NCBI RefSeq assembly: GCF_016464625.1
Contig: NZ_JAEAGO010000002.1
Coordinates: forward strand, 248,001 to 312,000
Length of the DNA stretch: 64,000 nt
Direction of reading: 5' to 3'
DNA from: Penaeicola halotolerans
GTDB taxonomy: Bacteria > Bacteroidota > Bacteroidia > Cytophagales > Cyclobacteriaceae
Shown: positions 35,481 to 44,447 of the stretch, in pieces
Layout: each line of letters starts with the position of its first letter
Numbering within the stretch: the stretch's first letter is position 1
The notes under the pieces: generated by a model
Told to the model about the DNA's origin: nothing
The model's database searches: none
The model's input: only the letters and a program-made list of their open reading frames with translations
Translations under genes and position numbers: made by a program

Positions 35481-37286
35481 TTACCAAGGGAATTTCGAAT
35501 GACCATTGTCAATCAAGTAATCAGCGATCATTCTTCTAAGCTCTTTGGTATTGACCAAGTCCATCTTAGTATATCGCTTCAGACCCATAAGCATTACTTT
35601 CTGCTCATCTCCTTTAGTAAAAGATCCAATAGCTTCTTTGGCAGCTTTGTTGATTTTCTCCACTGCTTCAGTGAGGTAAACTTGTGTCATCGCAATGTGT
35701 ACTTTACACGCTTCTTCCCCTCTTTGAGAGATCAATTTCTCCGTTCTGAGAATAGCTGATTCTGCTGCATAGATTTCGATCATCACATCAGCCAGGTTAA
35801 GCATGATTTCCTGCTCATCATTGATTTTATCAGCAAGCGTCATAGCAGCCTTGCCGCCAACCATAAGGAACACTTTCTTCAAGTTTTTGATCACTTCTTT
35901 CTCTGCTGCAAATGGCACCGAAGTATCTACGCTTGCAAAAGATGGCACAGAAGTAAGTTCTTTAGAAACTGCCATCCCTGGAGTCATGATATCTAGTTCG
36001 CCCTTCATGGCTTTTCTCAATAGCATCCCTACCATGAGCATACGGTTGATTTCATTAGTACCTTCGTAGATACGAGCTATACGAGCATCTCTGTAAGCAC
36101 GCTCCATAGGAGCATCTGCTGAGAATCCCATACCACCATATACTTGCACCCCTTCATCTACGATATAGTCGAGCACTTCTGATCCGTGTACTTTGGCTAT
36201 GGCACATTCGATGGCAAACTGCTCCACTCCTTTAAGTTTCGCTTGTGCCTCATCCATGCCTTCAGCTATGAGTGCATTGATCTTATCTTCTACATCTTGA
36301 CCTGATCTGTAGCAAAGCGACTCAGTAGCATAAGTCTGTATCGCCATTTCTGCTAATTTGTGCTTGATCGCACCGAAGCTAGCGATCGATACACCGAACT
36401 GCTTACGGTCCTTAGCATAAGTAATGGCATGATTAATCACCGTTCTAACACCCCCCAGTACACCAGCACCAAGTTTAATACGACCAATATTGAGGATATT
36501 TACAGCTATTTTAAACCCATTTTCTCTATCAGATAGCATGTTCTCTACTGGCACTTTACAGTCATTGAAGAAAACTTGACGCGTAGAAGATCCTTTGATC
36601 CCCATCTTCTTTTCTTCTTCATTCATAGTGATGCCACCAAAAGCCTTCTCTACGATGAAGGCTGTCAAGTTTTTATCATCACCAATCTTAGCAAAGACGA
36701 TGAAAAGATCTGCAAATCCCGCATTAGAGATCCACATTTTTTGACCATTGATGATGTAGTGTTTACCATCTTCTGAAAGTACCGCTTTGGTTTTACCTGA
36801 GTTGGCATCCGAACCTGCATCTGGTTCTGTCAAACAGTAGCACGCAGCCCACTCACCTGTAGCCAGTTTAGGAAGGTACTTTTTCTTTTGTTCTTCATTA
36901 CCATAATAGAGTATTGGCAAAGTACCGATACCCGTATGCGCTCCATAGGTAGTAGAAAAAGAACCAGCAGCACCTACTATATCAGCAATCAACATCGAGG
37001 TGTTGAAGCTCATGCCCAGACCACCATAGCTTTCAGGTACTGAGATCCCTAAGAGTCCAAGTTCTCCAGCTTTTTTGAAAATACTTGGCACGAGATCCGG
37101 CTCCTTCATACCATCTATGCGATCTGCATTTGGAAAAATCTCAGTTTCCACAAAGTCCTGACAAGCTTGAGCCATCATGCGCTGCTCTTCATTAAACTCC
37201 TCAGGGATAAAAACTTCCTGAGCGGCTGTTTCTCTGATGAGGTATTCCCCTCCTTTTATTGCATTATTTTTTACTTGCGTTTCCAT
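35481..37286 (-). CDS. Acyl-CoA dehydrogenase
   Basis: A 601-residue long-form acyl-CoA dehydrogenase with an extra C-terminal helical domain, as in very-long-chain and Bacteroidota enzymes. Substrate/FAD motifs: CYCLTEPDAGSDANSGKTKA and MWISNAGFADLF. The catalytic base Glu is in RIYEGTNEINRMLMVGML. It performs the first step of beta-oxidation with FAD. It is the last gene of the minus-strand set marR, fadB-type, thiolase, acyl-CoA dehydrogenase. It is 40 bases from the thiolase gene and followed by a terminator. Confidence 0.95.
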   Translation of the reverse strand: METQVKNNAIKGGEYLIRETAAQEVFIPEEFNEEQRMMAQACQDFVETEIFPNADRIDGMKEPDLVPSIFKKAGELGLLGISVPESYGGLGMSFNTSMLIADIVGAAGSFSTTYGAHTGIGTLPILYYGNEEQKKKYLPKLATGEWAACYCLTEPDAGSDANSGKTKAVLSEDGKHYIINGQKMWISNAGFADLFIVFAKIGDDKNLTAFIVEKAFGGITMNEEEKKMGIKGSSTRQVFFNDCKVPVENMLSDRENGFKIAVNILNIGRIKLGAGVLGGVRTVINHAITYAKDRKQFGVSIASFGAIKHKLAEMAIQTYATESLCYRSGQDVEDKINALIAEGMDEAQAKLKGVEQFAIECAIAKVHGSEVLDYIVDEGVQVYGGMGFSADAPMERAYRDARIARIYEGTNEINRMLMVGMLLRKAMKGELDIMTPGMAVSKELTSVPSFASVDTSVPFAAEKEVIKNLKKVFLMVGGKAAMTLADKINDEQEIMLNLADVMIEIYAAESAILRTEKLISQRGEEACKVHIAMTQVYLTEAVEKINKAAKEAIGSFTKGDEQKVMLMGLKRYTKMDLVNTKELRRMIADYLIDNGHSKFPW

Positions 37287-37325
37287 GTTATTGATTGATA
37301 AAAGACAATTAGATTTTGATTTACA

Positions 37326-38498
37326 TTATAATAGCTCGTAAATACCAGCTACTCCTTGACCGCCTCCTACACATGCGGTGACCATTCCATATTTACTATT
37401 TCTACGCTTCATTTCATTGAAAAGCTGTACGCTTAGCTTAGCTCCAGAGCATCCTAGTGGATGACCTAGTGCGATCGCCCCACCGTTGACATTGAGCTTA
37501 GATCTGTCTAAATCTAGTTCTTTGATCACAGCTAGAGACTGAGCAGCAAAGGCTTCATTTAGTTCGATCAAGTCTATATCTGACTGCTTCAAGCCAGCTT
37601 GCTTGAGCGCTTTCGGGACAGCCGCTACTGGACCGATCCCCATGATACGTGGATCTACACCTGCCGCAGTGTAAGTCACCATGCGTGCGATCGGCTTCAA
37701 GCCAAGCTCATTGACAAGCCTTTCAGACATGACCATGACAAAGGCTGCTCCATCAGAAGTTTGTGATGAGTTACCTGCTGTTACCTGACCATTATTTCTA
37801 AAGGCAGGCTTTAGCTTAGCCAATGTCTCTACATTCGTGTCTGCTCTAGGCCCTTCATCCGTGTCGACTACGAAAGAGCGTTCTTTTTTCTGACCTTTAG
37901 CATCTATGTATGTTTCCGTGACATTCACTGGTACAATCTCATCTTTGAATTTCCCTTCTTCGATCGCTTTGATAGCTTTCATATGCGATTGATAGCTAAA
38001 CTCATCAGACTCTTCTCTGGTGATTTTAAAATCTTTAGCGACTTCTTCTGCTGTCAGTCCCATCCCGATATAGTATGATGGGTTTTCTGTGGCTATTTTA
38101 TAATTGAGCGCAGTCTTGTATCCCATCATAGGCACCATAGACATAGACTCTGTGCCTCCTGCTATGATACAATCTGCTGTGCCTGCGTGGATTCTCGCTG
38201 AAGCCAGTGCAATAGCTTCTAGTCCAGAGCCACAGTATCTGTTGACAATCATACCCGGCACTTCTATTGGCAATGCGAGAAGAGAAATCATCCTGCCCAT
38301 TTGCATACCTTGCTCTGCTTCTGGCACTGCATTTCCTACGATTAGATCATCTATTCTTTTTGGATCTAAGCTTGGTACTTGACCGACTAGGTGTTTGATC
38401 ACGTCTGCAGCCAAATCGTCTGGTCGGTAAAATCTAAATCCTCCCTTTTTTGATTTGCCGACTGCTGATCTATATCCTGCTACTATATATGCGTTCAT
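37326..38498 (-). CDS. fadA: Acetyl-CoA acyltransferase (3-ketoacyl-CoA thiolase)
   Basis: A 390-residue thiolase. The acyl-accepting Cys is in [16 protein letters not shown] (about residue 88). The substrate and base motifs [17 protein letters not shown] and [17 protein letters not shown] are intact. It completes beta-oxidation by cleaving 3-ketoacyl-CoA. It lies 34 bases after the fadB-type gene and 39 before the dehydrogenase gene, in the same operon. Confidence 0.96.
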   Translation of the reverse strand: MNAYIVAGYRSAVGKSKKGGFRFYRPDDLAADVIKHLVGQVPSLDPKRIDDLIVGNAVPEAEQGMQMGRMISLLALPIEVPGMIVNRYCGSGLEAIALASARIHAGTADCIIAGGTESMSMVPMMGYKTALNYKIATENPSYYIGMGLTAEEVAKDFKITREESDEFSYQSHMKAIKAIEEGKFKDEIVPVNVTETYIDAKGQKKERSFVVDTDEGPRADTNVETLAKLKPAFRNNGQVTAGNSSQTSDGAAFVMVMSERLVNELGLKPIARMVTYTAAGVDPRIMGIGPVAAVPKALKQAGLKQSDIDLIELNEAFAAQSLAVIKELDLDRSKLNVNGGAIALGHPLGCSGAKLSVQLFNEMKRRNSKYGMVTACVGGGQGVAGIYELL

Positions 38499-38532
38499 TG
38501 TTTTAATTTTTAGTTTGGAAAATAGTCCTCAA

Positions 38533-40941
38533 TTAGTTTCTAAGCGGTTTGCCCTTAAACAAAATGCTGTGAATTCTCTCCAGTGTCTTAGGTTCACCTG
38601 TCAAACTTAGAAAGGCTTCACGCTCTAAGTCGAGTAAGTATTGCTCACTGACCATCGTTGGTGCAGATAGATCACCACCACTCATGACATAGGCTGCCTT
38701 ACGTGCGATCTTCGCATCATGCTCTGATACGTAGTGTCCAAAGGTCATCCCAGTGATACCTGCTGTGAACAGTGCTAGTGATCCTTTTCCTTGAACTTTG
38801 ATGTCAGTTCGCTGCTTAGGTTGCGTATATCCAGCCTCATGTAATGCCAATACTTTCGCTTTTGCAGCTGCTAATACATGGGATCTGTTTAGTACGATTT
38901 CATCTGTTGCTCTGAGGTAGTTGAGTCCTTTCGCTTCGTGAGCTGAAGTAGAGACTTTCGCCATAGCGATATTCATAAAGGCTTCCTGTAGGATATTGTA
39001 TTCTACATCGTTTGGACGGATCATGTCACTCGCTCTAAGTGTCATCTCTTTGGTACCACCACCCGCTGGTATCAATCCTACACCAAACTCGACTAGACCC
39101 ATGTACAATTCTGAGTGAGCTACGATAGCATCCGAATGCAGTGACAACTCACATCCGCCTCCAAGTGCCATACCTGCTGGTGCTACTACGACAGGTACTG
39201 ATGAATATCTAGCACGCATCATGGTATTTTGGAACTGTGCAATCATCATGTTGATCTCATCATATTCCTGATCACCTGCATACATGAAGAGCATCGCTAG
39301 GTTAGCACCAGCTGAGAAGTTAGCTGCTTCATTTCCGATGACGAGACCTTTGTAGTTTTTCTCCGCCATACCGATAGCCGTATTGATACCTTCGATCACT
39401 TCGGCTCCGATTGAGTTCATCTTTGTGTGGAACTCTAGTCCAAGCACTTCATCTCCTAAGTCATACACTGTTGCACCTGCATTGCCCCAAACTTTCTTGT
39501 TGCCTGCAGCCTTGAGATTACTAAGCACGATGAGTCCTTCAGTCCCAGGGATGACTTTGTAGCTTCCACTAGGGATGTCATAGTATTTTTTGACACCATC
39601 TTCTACTTTATAAAATGACTCCTTGCCTTTGCTCAGCATGTCATAGACCCACTGCGCTGGTTTTTCGCCAGCGGCTTCCATCTTCGCAACAGTATCTTTG
39701 ACTCCAAGCAAATCCCAGTTTTCAAATGGACCAAATTCCCAACCAAAACCTGCAGCCACTGCTTGATCTATTCTATAAAGCTCGTCTGAAATCTCAGGGA
39801 TTCTAAATGAACAATATCTAAATAAATCATAGAATGTCGCTCTGTAAAACTCACCAGCTTTGTCATCGAAATTGACCAAGAAAGGAATTCTCTTTCTTAA
39901 ATCTTCTATCTCCTTAGATGCTTCTAAAGCTTTGAAGCTTGGCTTCTCTACATCTTTGTATTCAAAAGTTTTGAGGTCTAGTTCTTTTAGTTCTTTTCTG
40001 CCATCGTCATGACGGATCATTTTGAAATAACCTTGACCAGTCTTATCTCCCCACCACTTACGCTCATGGAGTTCTGATACTATCTTTGGTAGTTTGAACT
40101 TGTCCTTAGATTCATCGTCTTTGAGAATAGCGTGCAGGTTATTAGAAACATTGACTGTAGTATCAAGTCCTACCACGTCCATGGTACGGAAAGTAGCAGA
40201 CTTTGCTCTTCCAATGACTGTACCTGTCAGTTTATCCACCTCTGAGACACTCAGTCCCATCTTTTCGATCGTGTGCATACCCGACATGATCGCATATACA
40301 CCTATTCTATTGGCGATAAAAGCAGGAGTATCTTTACACAAAACGGTCTCTTTACCTAGATTCAATGAGCCATAATGCATCAGAAAATCTACCACATCCT
40401 GATCTGTATCAGGACTTGGGATGATTTCGAGAAGTTTTAAATATCTCGGAGGGTTAAAGAAGTGTGTTCCGCAGAAATTTTTCTTGAAGTCCTCACTTCT
40501 GCCCTGTGTCATCAGGTGCATCGGGATACCAGATGTATTGGATGTGATGAGTGTACCTGGCTTTCTATATTTTTCTACTTTTTCAAAAAGTGACTGCTTG
40601 ATCTCAAGCTTTTCTACGACTACTTCGATCACCCAATCACACTCCTTAATTTTTGCTAGATCATCATCAAAATTGCCCGTAGTGATATAGTCTGCAAACT
40701 TGGTATCGTAAATCGGGGAAGGCTTAGACTTGAGTGCAAAACTCAAAGCATCATTGACTATGCGGTTTCTCACGATCGGAGATTCGATGGTAAGTCCCTT
40801 TGCTTTTTCTGCTTCGTTTGGCTCCTTTGGTACGATATCCAATAGCAACACCTCTACGCCAGTGTGCGCAAAGTGACAGGCTATTCTAGATCCCATTACT
40901 CCTGAACCCAATACGGCAACTTTTTTAATCGCTCTTTTCAT
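38533..40941 (-). CDS. 3-hydroxyacyl-CoA dehydrogenase/enoyl-CoA hydratase fusion
   Basis: An 802-residue bifunctional enzyme with the dehydrogenase first and the hydratase last (FadN-like order, opposite to E. coli FadB). The NAD fold opens with VAVLGSGVMGSRIACHFAH (residues 8-26). The dehydrogenase His region is FCGTHFFNPPRYLKLLEIIP. The hydratase/isomerase crotonase part (from about 490) includes MALGGGCELSLHSDAIVAHS and EFGVGLIPAGGGTKEM. It performs hydration and the NAD-dependent oxidation of beta-oxidation. It is 7 bases downstream of the marR gene. Confidence 0.96.
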   Translation of the reverse strand: MKRAIKKVAVLGSGVMGSRIACHFAHTGVEVLLLDIVPKEPNEAEKAKGLTIESPIVRNRIVNDALSFALKSKPSPIYDTKFADYITTGNFDDDLAKIKECDWVIEVVVEKLEIKQSLFEKVEKYRKPGTLITSNTSGIPMHLMTQGRSEDFKKNFCGTHFFNPPRYLKLLEIIPSPDTDQDVVDFLMHYGSLNLGKETVLCKDTPAFIANRIGVYAIMSGMHTIEKMGLSVSEVDKLTGTVIGRAKSATFRTMDVVGLDTTVNVSNNLHAILKDDESKDKFKLPKIVSELHERKWWGDKTGQGYFKMIRHDDGRKELKELDLKTFEYKDVEKPSFKALEASKEIEDLRKRIPFLVNFDDKAGEFYRATFYDLFRYCSFRIPEISDELYRIDQAVAAGFGWEFGPFENWDLLGVKDTVAKMEAAGEKPAQWVYDMLSKGKESFYKVEDGVKKYYDIPSGSYKVIPGTEGLIVLSNLKAAGNKKVWGNAGATVYDLGDEVLGLEFHTKMNSIGAEVIEGINTAIGMAEKNYKGLVIGNEAANFSAGANLAMLFMYAGDQEYDEINMMIAQFQNTMMRARYSSVPVVVAPAGMALGGGCELSLHSDAIVAHSELYMGLVEFGVGLIPAGGGTKEMTLRASDMIRPNDVEYNILQEAFMNIAMAKVSTSAHEAKGLNYLRATDEIVLNRSHVLAAAKAKVLALHEAGYTQPKQRTDIKVQGKGSLALFTAGITGMTFGHYVSEHDAKIARKAAYVMSGGDLSAPTMVSEQYLLDLEREAFLSLTGEPKTLERIHSILFKGKPLRN

Positions 40942-40948
40942 TCGTCAA

Positions 40949-41404
40949 TTATTGGTTTATTGTTTCTGATTCGTATATTTTATTTTCTTCAATCACTTGG
41001 CTGATTTGCTTTATCACTTCAAAAAAAACCTCCAGCTTTTCTCTAGGCACCAACTCGTATATTTTATTATTGAAGAGTTTGACTACTATCTTAGAAATCT
41101 CCTTTTTCTCTTTACCCAATGGGGTTAAAAAAATCCTCACTGATCGACCATCATTTGGATCTGGTTTCTTGTAAATAAGTCCTTTTTCCTCCATGCTCTT
41201 AAGCATTCTTGTCAGGCTACGTGCTTCCAATCCCATGAGGGGAGCTATCTTAGTTGCTGGAGTGCCAGCTTGTGAATCTATATTGAGGAGTACAAAGCCT
41301 ATAGAGGTTGTGATGTCTTGTTTGACTGCTTGTTGATTATACATCCTGGCGATGGCATGCCAAGCTGCTTTGATATTGTAATCGATGCTTTCTTCTCTTT
41401 TCAT
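40949..41404 (-). CDS. MarR-family regulator of the beta-oxidation operon
   Basis: A 151-residue MarR-type winged-helix repressor. The recognition region is PLMGLEARSLTRMLKSMEEK and the wing is KKPDPNDGRSVRIFLTPLGK. It is the first gene of the fatty-acid oxidation operon, 7 bases before the fadB-type gene. That position suggests acyl-CoA-responsive control of its own transcript. A 12-bp perfect palindrome 49 bases upstream is a good candidate for its operator. No sensor Cys is conserved. Confidence 0.9.
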   Translation of the reverse strand: MKREESIDYNIKAAWHAIARMYNQQAVKQDITTSIGFVLLNIDSQAGTPATKIAPLMGLEARSLTRMLKSMEEKGLIYKKPDPNDGRSVRIFLTPLGKEKKEISKIVVKLFNNKIYELVPREKLEVFFEVIKQISQVIEENKIYESETINQ

Positions 41405-41452
41405 AAAACACCTGTTCGTTATTTCGGGTAGATCAAATATAGAAAAATATAT

Positions 41453-41464
41453 TATGCATGCATA
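41453..41464. promoter_or_regulatory. Candidate MarR operator
   Basis: TATGCATGCATA, a perfect 12-bp palindrome, lies 48 bases upstream of the marR start in AT-rich DNA. The spacing fits an autoregulatory operator of the fatty-acid oxidation operon. It is a visual match only. Confidence 0.45.
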
Positions 41465-41644
41465 CTATTTAACGAAAATTTAAAGTGCTTGTTTACAAGA
41501 ATTATGAGTGGGTAAAATGACTTATAAAGAATATTATTTCATTAATTTCATATTGAAAAAATAATTGCTCAATTATAAAAGCTTGCTTAAATCATATCGA
41601 TATTTTCTTTTAAAAATCTTCCTGAAAAAAATTCTAGTGAATCA

Positions 41645-42196
41645 TCAATTAGTATCAAAATCTTCCTTTTTCAATTCATATACAAAGTTTAGCTTATCAG
41701 GCTCGCCATAATAGGCGACTACTTCCTCTCCTATTTTGTGAGCACCTGTCTTGACGATGGAGCGCTGAGATCGAAGATTTTCCGCACCAATGTGAAAAAG
41801 AATACGTGCTACATACTCAAAAGCATGACTAGCCATGAGTTGCTTGATCGATAAGTTGTATCCCTTTCCCCAAAATAATCGATCGATGAAAGTGTAACCA
41901 ATAAAAACACTGCTAGTATGAGCATCCCAATCATAAAACCTAGTACTACCGATCACTTGTCCAGTAGCTGCATCATGAATAAGAAATGCTCCACCAGAAG
42001 CCATAGCACCCTCAAAGAACTTTTCGAATACTGGCCTCTGATACCTGGACTTATTGGGATGCTGTTCCCATATCAGCGGATCACTCGCTACTGCATATAA
42101 CTTATCGAGATCCTCTTTCTGGAGTGGAACTAGTTTGACAAGTGTGTTACTTAGTATTGGCTGAAAATCAAAAGACTTTCTCTCGCTCTCAATCAT
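41645..42196 (-). CDS. GNAT-family acetyltransferase
   Basis: A 183-residue N-acetyltransferase of the RimJ/RimL-like kind. Residues about 15-40 contain LVPLQKEDLDKLYAVASDPL. The acetyl-CoA-binding region is GYTFIDRLFWGKGYNLSIKQ, and a C-terminal motif is ENLRSQRSIVKTGAHKIGEE. The longest frame begins at TTG 42199; ATG one codon later is preferred. It lies 5 bases after the acyl-CoA ligase stop and is probably in its transcript. The substrate is unknown. Confidence 0.85.
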   Translation of the reverse strand: MIESERKSFDFQPILSNTLVKLVPLQKEDLDKLYAVASDPLIWEQHPNKSRYQRPVFEKFFEGAMASGGAFLIHDAATGQVIGSTRFYDWDAHTSSVFIGYTFIDRLFWGKGYNLSIKQLMASHAFEYVARILFHIGAENLRSQRSIVKTGAHKIGEEVVAYYGEPDKLNFVYELKKEDFDTN

Positions 42197-42201
42197 CAAT
42201 A

Positions 42202-43962
42202 TCAGCTGTACAGCTCTTCTATGTCCTTACCAAACTTATCCATGATCACCCTTCGCTTTAGCTTAAGTGTTGGTGTCAGTTCACCTGTGTCTATACCCCA
42301 AGGATGCGTGAGTACTTTGAACCTTTTGATTTGCTCCCACTTCCCAAAGTATTTATTATACTTATCCACTTCGGCTTGAAACTTATTGATCACTTCTGGT
42401 TTTTGGATCATTTCTTCATCCTCTGTGTAAGGGATCTGGTGGATTTTGCACCAGTCTTTAAGTCCATCAAAACTTGGTACGATGAGCGCCACTGGGTAAT
42501 TTCTATTTTCTCCGATGATCATCAGTTGCTCGATGAGTAGTGACTCTTTGAATTTATTTTCCATCGGCTGAGGAGCTATATACTTTCCGCCAGAGGTTTT
42601 GAACATTTCCTTTTTACGGTCAGTGATTTTGAGATAGACGCCTTCTTGGATCTCTCCTATATCCCCTGTATGGAACCAACCGTCCTTGATCACCTCTGCT
42701 GTTAGCTCAGGCTGCTTGTAGTATCCCATCATGACATTAGGTCCTTTCACTAAGATCTCACCGTCTGCTGCTATTTTGATCTCCACATCCATGATTGGTT
42801 TTCCTACCATTCCTATTCGCATCTCCTCCTCATTAGCTACTGAGGCAGCGACTACTGGTGAGGTCTCTGTCAATCCATAACCCTCGCAAACGCGGATTTG
42901 CGCTGCCCAAAACACCCTTGCCAGTCTAGGCTGCAGTGCAGAAGCTCCTGAATTAATGGTTTGCACATTTCCTCCCAGTGCTTCTCTCCATTTACTAAAT
43001 ATTAATTTATTGGCTAGCTTCAGTTGACGATCATACCACCAGCCTTGAGGTTTATTAGGTTCGTATTTGAGACCAAGATTCAACGCCCAAAAGAAAAGTT
43101 TCTTTTTGATCCCACTAAGCTCGTATCCTTTGGCCACGATTTTGTCATAGACTTTTTCAAGGAGTCGTGGCACTGTATTGAACATGTGTGGTTGTACTTC
43201 TTTGAGATTTTCTCCAATGGTCTCCATGCTCTCCGCATAATATACGCTGACACCATTGTACAGATAAAAGTAAACACCCGTACGCTCATAGATATGACAA
43301 AGTGGTAAGAAACTCAATGCCTTACTTTTTCCCTTTTCTACCATCAGACGATCCGAGACAGACATCGTATTGCTGAGGACATTGCGATGACTCAGCATCA
43401 CACCCTTAGGTCTGCCCGTGGTCCCTGATGTGTAAATAATTGTCAGGAGATCTTCCCCATTTATATTTTCTTTGATCGCCTCGAGATCTGCCAGATTTGA
43501 CTCTTCTCCCTTTTCCAAAAGTTTTGTCCAGTGGTCTGCACCATCAATCTCATCAAATGTGTAAATCTTTTGTATCGTAGGTACTGAAGCTGCGGCTTCT
43601 TTAGCTTTCTCGTAGAGTTCTTGATCTCCTACAAAAACCATCTTGGTCTCCGAATGCTCAAAAATATAGATAAAATCATCTACAGTAATAGTAGGATACA
43701 TAGGCACACTGACCACACCTATTTGCTGCATGCCTAGATCTACAAAGTTCCACTCCGGCCTATTGTTAGAAATGATCGCTATCTTATCTCCAGGTTTGAT
43801 TCCTTCTGCTAGTAGACCCAAGCCGACATTTCGTGTGTACTCTAAAAGCATTTTACTAGAATATTGCTTCCATTCTCCGTCCACTTTGTAAGCGAGGGCA
43901 TCTTTTAGCTTGTAAGTTCTCAGCTGGTAATCAATCAAATCAAAAACTCTAGTAATTTCCAT
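42202..43962 (-). CDS. Long-chain fatty-acid--CoA ligase
   Basis: A 586-residue ANL-superfamily enzyme. The AMP-binding loop is TIIYTSGTTGRPKGVMLSHR (about residues 175-195), the A5-type motif is YGLTETSPV, and the Asp-Arg motif is GWFHTGDIGEIQEGVYLKIT. It activates fatty acids for beta-oxidation or lipid synthesis, at the inner face of the membrane. It shares the minus strand with the fatty-acid oxidation operon and probably feeds it. Its start lies at the edge of the DnaA-box-rich gap, so its promoter would overlap that region. Confidence 0.95.
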   Translation of the reverse strand: MEITRVFDLIDYQLRTYKLKDALAYKVDGEWKQYSSKMLLEYTRNVGLGLLAEGIKPGDKIAIISNNRPEWNFVDLGMQQIGVVSVPMYPTITVDDFIYIFEHSETKMVFVGDQELYEKAKEAAASVPTIQKIYTFDEIDGADHWTKLLEKGEESNLADLEAIKENINGEDLLTIIYTSGTTGRPKGVMLSHRNVLSNTMSVSDRLMVEKGKSKALSFLPLCHIYERTGVYFYLYNGVSVYYAESMETIGENLKEVQPHMFNTVPRLLEKVYDKIVAKGYELSGIKKKLFFWALNLGLKYEPNKPQGWWYDRQLKLANKLIFSKWREALGGNVQTINSGASALQPRLARVFWAAQIRVCEGYGLTETSPVVAASVANEEEMRIGMVGKPIMDVEIKIAADGEILVKGPNVMMGYYKQPELTAEVIKDGWFHTGDIGEIQEGVYLKITDRKKEMFKTSGGKYIAPQPMENKFKESLLIEQLMIIGENRNYPVALIVPSFDGLKDWCKIHQIPYTEDEEMIQKPEVINKFQAEVDKYNKYFGKWEQIKRFKVLTHPWGIDTGELTPTLKLKRRVIMDKFGKDIEELYS

Positions 43963-44447
43963 TGCGATCTTATTTTAGGTTTATCTCAAGATTTACTTCA
44001 TCAATTTAGAGAATGTCGCTGATTAATAAAAGTTCTATTCACTCTCCACTATCCACAGGGTAACAATCACTATTATTTTTATTTAAATAAAAAGGTATTA
44101 TAAACTATTAAGATGTGGATACGTGGATAAGTTTTTCAAGTTTATTTCTCCACAGTGAATTCAGATTTTTAAGTTTTGATTTTACAATTTTACAAACAGT
44201 TTATCCACATCTAAGTATTTGAAAAATAAGTACTTGTAAGTTGTTCACTTTTTTAGCTTCCAATGTGTAGAAGTTTACTGAGGATAAGTATCAGTGGATA
44301 GTATTGTGTGTTGAATTGTGATAGTTTCCACTTTTGAGATTAGTGAATAAAAAGAAAGCTAAATCTGGGGATAGATTTAGCTTTTAGACGACTTATACTT
44401 ACTGAACTCACACAAGATGTGGAAAAAAACTATGGATTATCCACAAA
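43963..44447. other. oriC: Probable chromosomal replication origin (oriC)
   Basis: 485 non-coding AT-rich bases. Perfect DnaA boxes: TTATCCACA at 44201-44209 and 44437-44445. One-mismatch boxes on either strand: 44049-44057, 44114-44122, 44122-44130, 44146-44154, 44279-44287 and 44419-44427. AT-only stretches at 44068-44112 and 44155-44195 are candidate unwinding elements. The region also holds the terminator of the Ig-like gene. mnmG and three parS sites lie within 5 kb. dnaA itself is not in the window, which is usual for many Bacteroidota origins. Confidence 0.75.
44352..44384 (-). terminator. Terminator of the Ig-like lipoprotein gene, inside oriC
   Basis: A perfect 12-bp stem (44355-44366 with 44373-44384) with a 6-base loop is followed on the minus strand by CTTTTTATTC. 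It lies 64 bases past the stop codon at 44448. It could protect the origin from incoming transcription. Confidence 0.75.
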
